Made by a program: the position numbers and the translations under genes. The notes below the pieces were generated by a model that was not told the DNA's origin, ran no database searches, and saw nothing but the letters and a program-made list of their open reading frames with translations. A stretch of 64,000 nt of DNA from DATKZS01 sp035527835 [NCBI: bacterium]. GTDB taxonomy: Bacteria > RBG-13-61-14. Positions 34,725-42,971 of the stretch are shown in pieces (within the stretch, counting starts at the first letter, position 1; each line of letters begins with the position of its first letter). The stretch covers positions 50,636 to 114,635 of the forward strand of contig DATKZS010000109.1 of assembly GCA_035527835.1 (NCBI GenBank), in the 5' to 3' direction.

Positions 34725-35962
34725 CGCGCCTGACGCCCCGCTGCTTCCTCGTAGACCTCGGCGGTGCGGACCGCCATCTGCCGCCAGGTGAACCGCTCCA
34801 TCACGCGGCGATGGCCGCGCAGGCCGAGCTCGCGCCGGAGCCCGGCGTCACCGAGCAGGCGCTGAAGCGCCGTTGCCAGCGCCTTGCCGTCCTTCTTCGG
34901 CACGATGATCCCGTCGCCCTCGCGGCCCACCACCTCCGGCAGCGCGCCGCCGTCCGACGACACCACCGGCACCCCGCAGGCCATGGCCTCCGCCGCCGGC
35001 AGACCGAACCCCTCATACACCGACGGGACCACCGCTATCTCCGACCGCCGATACTCGTCCGCGAGCTGCTCGGCCGGGACGCGGGCCAGGAACTCGACGC
35101 GGCCCTGCAGCCGGTACTTCTCGATCAGCCAGTTGGCGAAAAATTTCCATTTGCTGCATCCGTCAACCACCGTGAGCTTCACGTCGCCGGGCAACAGCGC
35201 CATAGCCTGCATCAGATAGAGGATGCCCTTCTTCCGGTCCTCGGTGTTGCCCACGAAGATCAGGCGGCGGGGAATTTTCTCCGCGGCCCTCTCCATGTTG
35301 AAAACCTTCTCGTCAACACCGTCGTAGATCACGCGCATCTTGGCCCGGTCGAGCTTGAACACCTCGGCCACCGCGTCGGCCGAGTCCCGCGACCCGGAGA
35401 TCCACAGGTCCATCCGCCGCGCCACCAGCGGCTGCATGAAAAACGGATAAAACGCCACGCGCCGCGCCCGCTCGACGAGCCCCTGCGTCTGCTCGAAGTC
35501 CGCGGCCCGGTCCATGCCCAGCGGGTGGTGGATCGAGGCGATCACCGGAGCGCCGAACGCCTTCATCAACAGGTGCCCGTAGCCCAGGCACTGGTTGTCG
35601 TGGATCACGTCGAAGCGCTCGCCTTGCTGGTACAGCTCGATCAGCTTGTGATAGGCCCGCATGGAGAAGGCGAACATCTCGGGGAAGAACCAGAGCCGGG
35701 TGGCCGCGAACTCGTAGAAATTGAGCGGCAAGAAGATGCGGAGCGGGTCGGGCTTGGGCAGCCAGTCGGTCTTGACCGCGTAAAAGTTCTCGTTGGGAAT
35801 CCGGATCACGCGCGCCCACGGCATGTCCGCGGGATAGGGAGGACCCACCAGCACCGTGAGCTCGTGCCCGAGCGCGGCAAGCTCGCGGGTGAGGTAATAC
35901 AGGTAGATGCCCTGCCCGCCGCTGTACATGTTGCCGCGGTAGCTGGTGACGCAGATTTTCAC
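34718..35962 (-). CDS. GT4 family glycosyltransferase
   Basis: 414 residues, GT-B fold. SGGQGIYLYYLTRELAALGHE opens the acceptor domain. The donor site has IFVGNTEDRKKGI and the E-x7-E motif in VYEGFGLPAAEAMACGVPVV, then SDGGALPEVVG. It starts at MKICVTSYRGN. It overlaps the methyltransferase by 7 bp and is probably co-transcribed with the small membrane protein upstream. It transfers a hexose with retained configuration; donor and acceptor are unknown. Confidence 0.9.
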   Translation of the reverse strand: MKICVTSYRGNMYSGGQGIYLYYLTRELAALGHELTVLVGPPYPADMPWARVIRIPNENFYAVKTDWLPKPDPLRIFLPLNFYEFAATRLWFFPEMFAFSMRAYHKLIELYQQGERFDVIHDNQCLGYGHLLMKAFGAPVIASIHHPLGMDRAADFEQTQGLVERARRVAFYPFFMQPLVARRMDLWISGSRDSADAVAEVFKLDRAKMRVIYDGVDEKVFNMERAAEKIPRRLIFVGNTEDRKKGILYLMQAMALLPGDVKLTVVDGCSKWKFFANWLIEKYRLQGRVEFLARVPAEQLADEYRRSEIAVVPSVYEGFGLPAAEAMACGVPVVSSDGGALPEVVGREGDGIIVPKKDGKALATALQRLLGDAGLRRELGLRGHRRVMERFTWRQMAVRTAEVYEEAAGRQARC

Positions 35963-35995
35963 GGGCCATTCCTCGGAGGCGGATCGGGGCGCGGG

Positions 35996-36199
35996 CTATT
36001 TTTCATCCGGCGGCTCGATCTTGATGCTCCAGATGGTATATCCGATCCAGAAGACGAGGCCCAAGAGCGTGAGCGTGATCACGGTGACGGGCATGGCCAG
36101 AGCGATGTAGCTTCCCTTGAACACGCCGATCATGAACAGCAATCCGCAGATCAGCACGGCGATGCAGATCAACCCTCCATATATCCTGGTACGGTCCAT
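35996..36199 (-). CDS. Small two-helix membrane protein
   Basis: 67 residues starting at the ATG preceded by AAGGGGGAA; an open frame extends to 36253 without support. Two hydrophobic helices (about 8-28 and 33-55) are followed by a short charged tail IKIEPPDEK. It belongs to no family I recognise. It is 33 bp upstream of the GT4 gene and likely in the same unit. Confidence 0.7.
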   Translation of the reverse strand: MDRTRIYGGLICIAVLICGLLFMIGVFKGSYIALAMPVTVITLTLLGLVFWIGYTIWSIKIEPPDEK

Positions 36200-36249
36200 A
36201 AGTCGTTCCCCCTTCAAGTGACGATAAGTACAACCATCAAAACAGCTCC

Positions 36250-36375
36250 TCATGCCGAGAGGCGGCGCCCTGAAATCATGAAAAAAAGCGAGGATCGAGG
36301 AGCGGGAATCGAGGGAATTCTCCGGAACCCCTCGCTCCTCGCTCCTCGCTGCTCGATCCTTTTCTCTGAGCAGGC
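36250..36375. repeat. Inverted heptad repeat element (AGCGAGG units), family 1 copy
   Basis: A left flank rich in GGCGGCGCC...AAATCATGAAAAAA precedes gcgagga, tcgagga, gcgggaa, tcgaggg, a 14-nt loop, cctcgct, cctcgct, cctcgct, gctcgat. It ends with CCTTTTCTCTGAGC. A core of 54 bases is nearly identical (two differences by eye) to the minus strand of the element at 59764, and the flanks recur at 61748. It lies between the small membrane protein gene and iorB. Confidence 0.9.
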
Positions 36376-36420
36376 TTTTATTGTATCGCTGAAAGAGCGA
36401 AATGAAAATGGAAGGCTTGT

Positions 36421-36999
36421 TTATCTCGCTTTCGCCCGGCCGGAGAGGAATGCCTTGACGTTCACGTCCACCACTTTTTTCGGGGCCTCTTTTTTCAGCC
36501 GCTCGATCCAGGCGTCTTCGGGGAACGGGAGCAGGCCGGAGAGGCCGCCGAGCAGGACGATGGTTGCGGTGCGCTCGTTGCCGGCCGCTCTGGCGAGCGC
36601 GAGGCAGTCCATGGCCACGAGGCGCGGATCAATCTTCTGCAGCCGGTCCAGCGTGTCCTCCGGATACGGCTGCTCGCCGCGGGCCACCGTGGGCGGCGGG
36701 ATGCGCTGCATGCTTACCGCGATCCGGCCGCCCTTTTTCAGGAACGGCAGCCAGCGCACGGCCTCCAGAAGCTCGGACGACATGATGATGTCCGCCTCCC
36801 CCTCCGGGATCAGCGGCGAGTAGACTTTGGCGCCGAAGCGGACGTGGCTCGTGACCGCTCCGCCGCGCTGCGCCATGCCGTGCACGTCGGACTTCTTCAC
36901 GTCCAGGCCCGCGTCGGCCGCGGTCTTGGCCATCACGTCGGAGGCCAGGATAATCCCCTGGCCGCCAACCCCCGCGATCAGGACATTTGTTACCGCCAT
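36421..36999 (-). CDS. iorB: Indolepyruvate:ferredoxin oxidoreductase, beta subunit
   Basis: 192 residues, the gamma-type (2-oxoacid:acceptor oxidoreductase) subunit. LIAGVGGQGIILASDVMAKTA opens the fold, then KKSDVHGMAQRGGAVTSHVRFG, as in IorB. The start at 36999 follows GGAAGGG; the frame continues upstream into iorA without support. It lies 16 bp after the iorA stop. With IorA it oxidises arylpyruvates from aromatic amino acids to aryl-acetyl-CoA, reducing ferredoxin. Confidence 0.93.
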   Translation of the reverse strand: MAVTNVLIAGVGGQGIILASDVMAKTAADAGLDVKKSDVHGMAQRGGAVTSHVRFGAKVYSPLIPEGEADIIMSSELLEAVRWLPFLKKGGRIAVSMQRIPPPTVARGEQPYPEDTLDRLQKIDPRLVAMDCLALARAAGNERTATIVLLGGLSGLLPFPEDAWIERLKKEAPKKVVDVNVKAFLSGRAKAR

Positions 37000-37015
37000 T
37001 GTCCCTTCCTTACAT

Positions 37016-38797
37016 CTATTTGATTGCGTCGAACTCGCACACCTGCGCGCAGACCCCGCAGCCGGTGCAGAAGAGCGGATCAATCGTTACATAGCCCTTG
37101 CGCTTCTTCGTCTTGCCGTCCCTTGTAAGATACGTCCCCTCCCCGGCGACCCAGTAAATGGCCGGGCAGGCGACCTTGAAGCAGATTTTGCAGCCGGTGC
37201 ATTTTGCGGCGTCCGCCTGAAGCGGCGGCTTTTTCACTTCCTTGGCGGCCGGGATCAACATGCACGGCCCTTTGGCGATCACCACCGAGAGCTCGCCGGC
37301 GTTCATCTCCTCGCACAGCGCCTGCTCGGTCGCGTCAAGGTCATAGGGCTGGACGGTGCGCACGCGGCCGACTCCGAGCCCGCGGGCGAGGTCTTCGAGG
37401 TCAACGGCCCGGCAGACCTCGTTGCAGGCGTCGTAGCCGGCGCCGGGGTTGCCCTGTCTTCCGGTCATGGCGGTGGTGCGGTTATCGAGGATGATGACCG
37501 TGCCCTTGCTCCGGTTGAAGACCATGTCCATGAGCGGCGTGATGCCGGAATGGAAAAAGGTGGAGTCGCCGATCACGGCGCAGACCTTGCCCTGGGCTTG
37601 ATCGCCGAGCGCTTTCTCCATGCCGAAGCTCTGGCCGATTCCCGCGCCCATGCACAGGCAGGTGTCGAGGGCGGAGAGCGGAGGCGGCGCGGCCAAAGTG
37701 TAGCAGCCGATGTCGCCGCAGACGAATGCTTTGAGGCGGGCGAGCGCGGTGAACAGCCCGCGGTGGGGGCAGCCGGGGCAGAGGATGGGCGGCCGCGGCG
37801 GCAGGCTCGGGTCCGGCGGATACGCGGGCGGCCGCGGCTCGCCGGTGACGCCGGCCCGGACCAGCGCCGGCGACAGCTCGCCCAGGATCGGGAACACGGC
37901 CTTGCCCGTGACCGCGATGCCGAGCGCGAGAACGTTCATCTCCAAAAACGGATCCAGCTCCTCCACCACGAACAACTTCTCCACCATGCCCGCGAACTCG
38001 CGGATCATCTTTTCGGGAAGCGGCCAGACCATGCCGAGCTTTAAAAAGCTCGCGTCCGGGAACGCCTCCCGCGCGTACTGGTAGGCGACTCCCGAGGTGA
38101 TGATCCCGATCTTCTTATCGCCCGGCTCGATCCGGTTGCCGGGAAATTTTTCGGAGACCTCGATGAGCTTCTTCATCCGGTCCTCGACCAGCGGGTGCCG
38201 GCCGCGGGCGAACGCCGGCAGCATGACCCACTTCCCCGGGTTTTTCTCCACCTTGATCTCGACGGGACCGGCCGCCCTCTCACCCGGGCTCACCAGGGAG
38301 AGGCCGTGGGAGATGCGGGTGGTGGTGCGGAGCATGACCGGGCAGTCGTGCTCCTCCGACATGGCGAAGGCGAGCTTGACGAATTCGAGGCACTCCCGCG
38401 AGTCGGCGGGTTCGAGCATGGGGAGCTTGGCCGCGCGGGCGTAATGGCGGCTGTCCTGCTCGTTCTGGGAGGAGTGCATGGCGGGGTCGTCGGCGGTGAC
38501 CACGACCAGTCCGCCCTTGACCCCGGTGTAGCTCAGGGTGAAGAGCGGGTCGGCGGCCACGTTGACGCCCACGTGCTTCATGGCCACCAGGGCGCGGGCC
38601 CCGGCCATGGCCGCGCCGGCGCCGACCTCCAGCGCCACCTTTTCATTGGGCGACCACTCGGCGTTGATCTCGGGGTAACGGATGATGTTCTCGATGATCT
38701 CGGTGCTGGGGGTCCCGGGATAGGCGCTGGCGACCTTGCATCCGGCCTCCCACGCGCCCCGGGCGATGGCCTCGTTTCCGGAGTATAAATCCTTCAT
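37016..38797 (-). CDS. iorA: Indolepyruvate:ferredoxin oxidoreductase, alpha subunit
   Basis: 593 residues. The pyrimidine-binding domain starts YSGNEAIARGAWEAGCKVASAYPGTPSTE. The middle region HVGVNVAADPLF is followed by TPP-binding GDSTFFHSGI and a C-terminal two-[4Fe-4S] ferredoxin domain (CTGCKICFKVACP and CTGCGVCAQVC). Order and spacing are as in other iorAB operons. It points to anaerobic degradation, or reverse synthesis, of aromatic amino acids. The nonad inverted repeat lies upstream. Confidence 0.95.
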   Translation of the reverse strand: MKDLYSGNEAIARGAWEAGCKVASAYPGTPSTEIIENIIRYPEINAEWSPNEKVALEVGAGAAMAGARALVAMKHVGVNVAADPLFTLSYTGVKGGLVVVTADDPAMHSSQNEQDSRHYARAAKLPMLEPADSRECLEFVKLAFAMSEEHDCPVMLRTTTRISHGLSLVSPGERAAGPVEIKVEKNPGKWVMLPAFARGRHPLVEDRMKKLIEVSEKFPGNRIEPGDKKIGIITSGVAYQYAREAFPDASFLKLGMVWPLPEKMIREFAGMVEKLFVVEELDPFLEMNVLALGIAVTGKAVFPILGELSPALVRAGVTGEPRPPAYPPDPSLPPRPPILCPGCPHRGLFTALARLKAFVCGDIGCYTLAAPPPLSALDTCLCMGAGIGQSFGMEKALGDQAQGKVCAVIGDSTFFHSGITPLMDMVFNRSKGTVIILDNRTTAMTGRQGNPGAGYDACNEVCRAVDLEDLARGLGVGRVRTVQPYDLDATEQALCEEMNAGELSVVIAKGPCMLIPAAKEVKKPPLQADAAKCTGCKICFKVACPAIYWVAGEGTYLTRDGKTKKRKGYVTIDPLFCTGCGVCAQVCEFDAIK

Positions 38798-38874
38798 TAC
38801 TGCCTCGTTCCTGGTTACTGCAGCCGATTAAATATTCTCCAGCGCGGCTCAATGCCGCAACCAAAGAATTCATT

Positions 38875-38938
38875 AACAAGGATATTCAGGATGTCAAGGA
38901 CAGGATTTTTTATCCTGAATATCCTGCACATCCTTGTT
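38875..38938. repeat. Inverted repeat of nonamer units (AAGGATATT / TATCCTGAA)
   Basis: The left arm aacaaggatattcaggat... (38875-38905) and right arm atcctgaatatcctgcacatccttgtt (38912-38938) flank a six-T loop. The units are about 9 nt. It sits between iorA and the TPR gene, both on the minus strand. It could form a long hairpin in the iorA leader or in the tail of the upstream TPR transcript. Confidence 0.8.
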
Positions 38939-38982
38939 CAATAATTTTATTTTAGGGTGAAAAGGGCGGCGGATCAAACCGG

Positions 38983-41900
38983 TCAGACGTAGGAAATTTT
39001 TTTGCGTTTCTTTTTGGGCTGCTCGGCGGGCTGGGCCGATTGCTGGGCCTCGGGCTGTTCGAGTGCGGCTTTTTCCCATGAGGTCTGCTCGCGGGAGGGG
39101 GGCGGGCCGGCGTCCGCCGGCGGCTGGACTTCTCCATAGGTTTCGGGCGTCCCCTCGGAAACACCGTAGGCCACCGGCTCCTCGGAGAGGGGCTCTGCGG
39201 GGACGGCCGGGGCGGCCGTTTCCTCGTCGAGCGCGGAGGCGTCCAATCCTGGTTCCGGCTCCGGTTCCGGTTCCGGCTCGAGGCCCAGGGCCTTGTCCAG
39301 ATCAATTTCCGTCTCCTCCGGCGGCGTAACCGCTGCTACTTCCGCCACGTCCTCCTCCAGGGCCACCGGCACCGCCGCGACGGCCTTCAACTCCGCCAGC
39401 ATGTGGTCCAGCTCGGGATGGTCCATGTGCATGGCCTTGGCTTGGTCGAGCGACCACTTGGCCCGGCCCTGGTCCTTGCCGGCGGTGAAGGCCTGGGCCA
39501 TCTCGAAATAAAGAGTGGCCGACTGGTTCTCCCGCGCGCCCGGGGTGAGCAGCGCGGTCTTGCAGGTGCGCAATGCTTTGTCCAGTTCGCCCTTCTCCCG
39601 CATGATCATGGCGCTCATGAGCATGCACTCGAAGTAGCGGGCCGGGTCGCGCGACGAGGTCAGGAACTCCTGGATGGCCTCGTCGTAAAGCCCCATCTCC
39701 TTATAGGCGATGCCGAGGTCATAATGGGTGGACGAGTCGTGCTCGGAGATGGTGCGGGCCACGCCCTTCTTGAAGGCCTGGAGCGTTTCCTCGAAGCTGA
39801 ACTCCTCGGCCGTGCTTCCCAGACCGTGCGAAGAAGCCGCGGAGAGCTCCTCGTCCTTTTCCAGCTCCGCGGCCAGATCGAACAGCCCGCCATCGTCATC
39901 CCCGGCTTGCTCGAAAAGCCCGGCCGCGGGCTTGGGCGCCGGGCCCACGAAGAAGCCCTTGTCCGCGGGCTCGTCCTCGCCGATCTCGGCCCTGAGATCA
40001 AAATTCTCGGCGGCGGGCGCGGCCGGCATCACCGGCTCGGGAGGAGCCGGGGGCGGCTCCACATAGGGTTCAGGCTCCGGCGCGGGCGGCGCTATGTCGG
40101 GGACGGGCACGGGCTGCCCTGGCGGCGGCTCGATGGCCGCGGTGTCGGCATAAGGCTCGGGCACGCTGGTTTCCGGAGAGGGCGCTTCCGCGGCGGGCGG
40201 AGGCGGGGCTGCGGCGACGGGAGGCGGCGGGGCCGCCTTGAGTGGCGGAGGCGGGGCTTTGGCCGCGGGCGGCGGTGGTGGCTTGACCGCCTTGGGGCGC
40301 GGAGGCGGCGCAGCCGCCTTGGGTGGAGGAGGCGGAGCGGCAGGCGGGGGCGGCGGCGCGGGCGGAGGAGCAACGGCCGCGACCGGTTCCTCGGTATAGG
40401 CCACGGCCGGTTCGCCCTGGCTGATCACGACCTCCTCGGGTTCCCCCTGCTCCAGCTCCTTTAATTTTCTCAGGCTGATCGCATGGGTGGGGTCCTGATG
40501 CAGGATCATCAGGTAAATCTTCTTGGCCTCGTCGTTCAGTCCCTGCTGCAAATAAAATTCCGCCTCTTCCAGGTCGTCGGCGAAATCGCCGGCCTTGGCG
40601 GCAGCCGGCGCGGGCTTGGGGGCCGGCTTGGCCGGTTCCGCGGGCTTGGGCGGGGGCGCGGCTTTTGGCGGCTTGGCCGGCTTGGCCGCGACTTCTTCCT
40701 CCTCCGCTTCTTCCTCCGCAACCTCTTCCTCTTCTACAACGACCTCTTCCTCTTCCGGCTCCTCTTCTTCCATGACCACGGTCTCTTCCTCGACCGCTAT
40801 CTCTTCCGGGGCGGCCCGGGCCGCGACTTTTTCCGGAGCCGGGGGCTTGGGCGCCTTGTCGCCCGCTTCAACCTCGATTTCCTCGATCTCTTCCTCGATC
40901 TCGATCTCTTCGGCCTCGGCCCCGCCGGCCTGTGCCGCGGGCGCGGGCCGGGGAGGCGCGGCCGGCTTGGCGGCCGGCGCGGGCGGAGGAGTTGGCTTGG
41001 CCGCGGGTTTGGGCGGCGCTTTTTCTTCTTCAGGCTCTTCCTCGGCCTCCATTATGACCTCGGCCGGCTCTTCCTCTTCCAACTCGATCTCTTCTTCTTC
41101 GAGGGGAGCGGCCTCCTCAATCACCTCTTCCTCCACCGCCTCCTCGGCCTCATGGATAACTTCGGCCTCGGCGCGCGGCGGGGCGGGGGCAGAAGTGACC
41201 TTGGATTTGATCTCGGCCAGGAGCTTTTTAGCGCCGGCGTTTTCCGGCTCGAGGCGCAGCCACTCCTGGACGGCGACGAGGGCGGCATCGGCGGCGCTCC
41301 GCTTGACGCCGTTTTTGGCGACCCACTCCAGCTCCTTGATGGCGAGGTCGGTCTTTCCAGCTTCGAAATGGATGTCCTTCAAGGCGAGGTGGGCCCTGAT
41401 GTTATCAGGGTCGGCCTTGAGCACCATCTGGATGTGGTGGAGGGCCTTGTCGCGCAGTCCATATTTCAGATACACTCCGGCCTCGGTCAAGTGTTCCATG
41501 ATCTGGTCGGGCGTCAGCGCCTTCTTGGGCCCTTCTTCCACCGGCGGGCCGGACTCGATCAGGACCTCTTCCGCGCTCTCGGCCTCTTCCAGTACCTCGA
41601 GCGGACCCTCGATCACCTCCTCGATCTCCTCGGGCGGATGGTCCTTGAGCATGGTCTCGCCCTCGCCCACGATGGCCCGGGCCTCGGGGTCGTCGGGGTG
41701 GATTTGCAGGACCCTGCGCAATGCCTCCTTGAACCGCTGCCGAAGCCCCTTGCTCTTGTAGATCCCGGCCAGGGTCTTCAGGTATTTGACGGCGTCGTCC
41801 GGCCTTCCGGCCTTGAGCGCGGCGTTGCCCAATTGCCCGAGCACGTCAATGTCCTCGGGATTGTTCTGGTGGATGCGGCCCAGCACCACGAAGGCGCGGT

Positions 41901-42552
41901 CCCACTGCTCGTGCTCGACGTAGATCTGGGCGAGCTCCTTCAAGTTTTCGAGGTTCTCGGGGTCGGCCTTGGCGAGCTTTTCCAGGAGCTTGACGTACTG
42001 TTCGTAACGCCCCTCCTGCTGGAGCTGGTCCAGGGCCCGGCGGAAGGCGCGGTAGCCCAGCTCCTTGTCGCCGCCCTTGTAGTGGAGCTCGGCCAGCTTG
42101 GTGGCGAAGATGACGTTCTTGGGGTCCAGGTCCAGCATCTTCTGCATGACGTCGAGCGCTTCCTTGAGTTTTCCGTCGCGCTCGAAATTGGTGGCGATCT
42201 TCTGGTACTGGGCCATGGCCTCGTTGTTGAGGCCGAGCTTGGTATAGAGGTCGGCGAGCTGCTGGACAATCTCTATCCTGGCGTCGTCAACGGACAGGAT
42301 CTGGCGGTAAACGGCGGCGGCGCGGGAATAAAAGCCGTCCTTGGTCAGGTATTTGGCGGCCGCGAGGTAATTTTCAATGGCCTTCTCATTGTCTTTTTTC
42401 TTGGCGTAAATGTCGCCCAGCCGCATGTAAAGCCGGACGTCCTTCTTGTCCAGCTCCAGGGCGCTCTCGTACTCCTTGATGGCCTTGTCCACCTGCCCTT
42501 TCTTGAGCAGGGTCTGGGCCTTGTTGATGAATTTGTCTTTGTCTTTGGCCAT
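38983..42552 (-). CDS. Very large TPR protein with acidic and proline-rich low-complexity linkers
   Basis: 1189 residues. TPR block 1 (about 1-310) starts DKFINKAQTLLKKGQVDKAIKEYESAL. Block 2 (about 350-470) is followed by a Glu/Val/Ala-rich acidic linker with Lys/Pro/Ala stretches (480-690) and a short TPR (FYLQQGLNDEAKKIY). A proline-rich linker (740-870) leads to block 3 (about 955-1080), with STHYDLGIAYKEMGLYDEAIQEF, a sequence style seen in deltaproteobacterial FimV-like or gliding-related TPR proteins (recall). No signal peptide is visible. The start is the ATG with GGAG 10 nt upstream. It is probably a scaffold; the partner is unknown. Confidence 0.8.
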   Translation of the reverse strand: MAKDKDKFINKAQTLLKKGQVDKAIKEYESALELDKKDVRLYMRLGDIYAKKKDNEKAIENYLAAAKYLTKDGFYSRAAAVYRQILSVDDARIEIVQQLADLYTKLGLNNEAMAQYQKIATNFERDGKLKEALDVMQKMLDLDPKNVIFATKLAELHYKGGDKELGYRAFRRALDQLQQEGRYEQYVKLLEKLAKADPENLENLKELAQIYVEHEQWDRAFVVLGRIHQNNPEDIDVLGQLGNAALKAGRPDDAVKYLKTLAGIYKSKGLRQRFKEALRRVLQIHPDDPEARAIVGEGETMLKDHPPEEIEEVIEGPLEVLEEAESAEEVLIESGPPVEEGPKKALTPDQIMEHLTEAGVYLKYGLRDKALHHIQMVLKADPDNIRAHLALKDIHFEAGKTDLAIKELEWVAKNGVKRSAADAALVAVQEWLRLEPENAGAKKLLAEIKSKVTSAPAPPRAEAEVIHEAEEAVEEEVIEEAAPLEEEEIELEEEEPAEVIMEAEEEPEEEKAPPKPAAKPTPPPAPAAKPAAPPRPAPAAQAGGAEAEEIEIEEEIEEIEVEAGDKAPKPPAPEKVAARAAPEEIAVEEETVVMEEEEPEEEEVVVEEEEVAEEEAEEEEVAAKPAKPPKAAPPPKPAEPAKPAPKPAPAAAKAGDFADDLEEAEFYLQQGLNDEAKKIYLMILHQDPTHAISLRKLKELEQGEPEEVVISQGEPAVAYTEEPVAAVAPPPAPPPPPAAPPPPPKAAAPPPRPKAVKPPPPPAAKAPPPPLKAAPPPPVAAAPPPPAAEAPSPETSVPEPYADTAAIEPPPGQPVPVPDIAPPAPEPEPYVEPPPAPPEPVMPAAPAAENFDLRAEIGEDEPADKGFFVGPAPKPAAGLFEQAGDDDGGLFDLAAELEKDEELSAASSHGLGSTAEEFSFEETLQAFKKGVARTISEHDSSTHYDLGIAYKEMGLYDEAIQEFLTSSRDPARYFECMLMSAMIMREKGELDKALRTCKTALLTPGARENQSATLYFEMAQAFTAGKDQGRAKWSLDQAKAMHMDHPELDHMLAELKAVAAVPVALEEDVAEVAAVTPPEETEIDLDKALGLEPEPEPEPEPGLDASALDEETAAPAVPAEPLSEEPVAYGVSEGTPETYGEVQPPADAGPPPSREQTSWEKAALEQPEAQQSAQPAEQPKKKRKKISYV

Positions 42553-42602
42553 TAAATGCCAGCTCCGCCCTTTGACCGGTTGGAAAATCAAAGGGCCAAT
42601 TT

Positions 42603-42631
42603 ATTCTATAACAAACGATATTCGCGGTCAA
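42603..42631 (-). promoter_or_regulatory. Candidate sigma70 promoter of the large TPR gene
   Basis: On the minus strand, TTGACC (42626-42631), a 17-nt spacer, TAGAAT (42603-42608). The expected start of transcription is about 45 nt before the ATG at 42552. Confidence 0.6.
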
Positions 42632-42971
42632 GGGAAAGCGTCCCTTTCATCCCCTTGCTTGCGATGCGGCTGAAGGCCCTCGCGATTCAGGCTTTTCCTT
42701 TATTTCCAGTTTCCGAGCATTCCCATCATTTGTCAAGTCCAGGTTAAAGCATTTTAATGTTGGACTGATATTGGGTCCGAGCCGGCGGGTTGGAAGATTC
42801 AGGAGCAGCGTTCCGCGTCAAAAACATCATCATCACAAGAAGACGCGGGGAGCCGGCTTGCATTCCGGCTGGTCCGGTGCCTATACTTTTGCAACCAGCG
42901 GGCGCTTACGGGGACGGCGTTAATAGCTCAAGCTCCAGCCGCTCCACGAGCAGTGATAAGGGGGAATGAGC
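42632..42971 (+). promoter_or_regulatory. Gap between divergent genes; weak plus-strand promoter candidate
   Basis: No gene is seen. TTGTCA (42730-42735), a 17-nt spacer and TTTAAT (42753-42758) could start the epimerase transcript with a leader of about 200 nt. A small AGCCGG...CCGGCT hairpin lies near 42855. Otherwise I see nothing. Confidence 0.35.

Noticed and set aside
34811-36823. 670-codon plus-strand frame across GT4, a small membrane protein gene, the repeat and iorB
   Set aside because: It crosses several real genes and a repeat; no domain is visible.
39249-39285. GGTTCC/GGCTCC tandem repeat
   Set aside because: It encodes an E-P repeat in the TPR protein, so it is coding low complexity and not an intergenic element.
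40483-42555. 690-codon plus-strand frame opposite the large TPR gene
   Set aside because: It reads the complement of Glu/Lys-rich helices as Leu/Phe-rich sequence; shadow.
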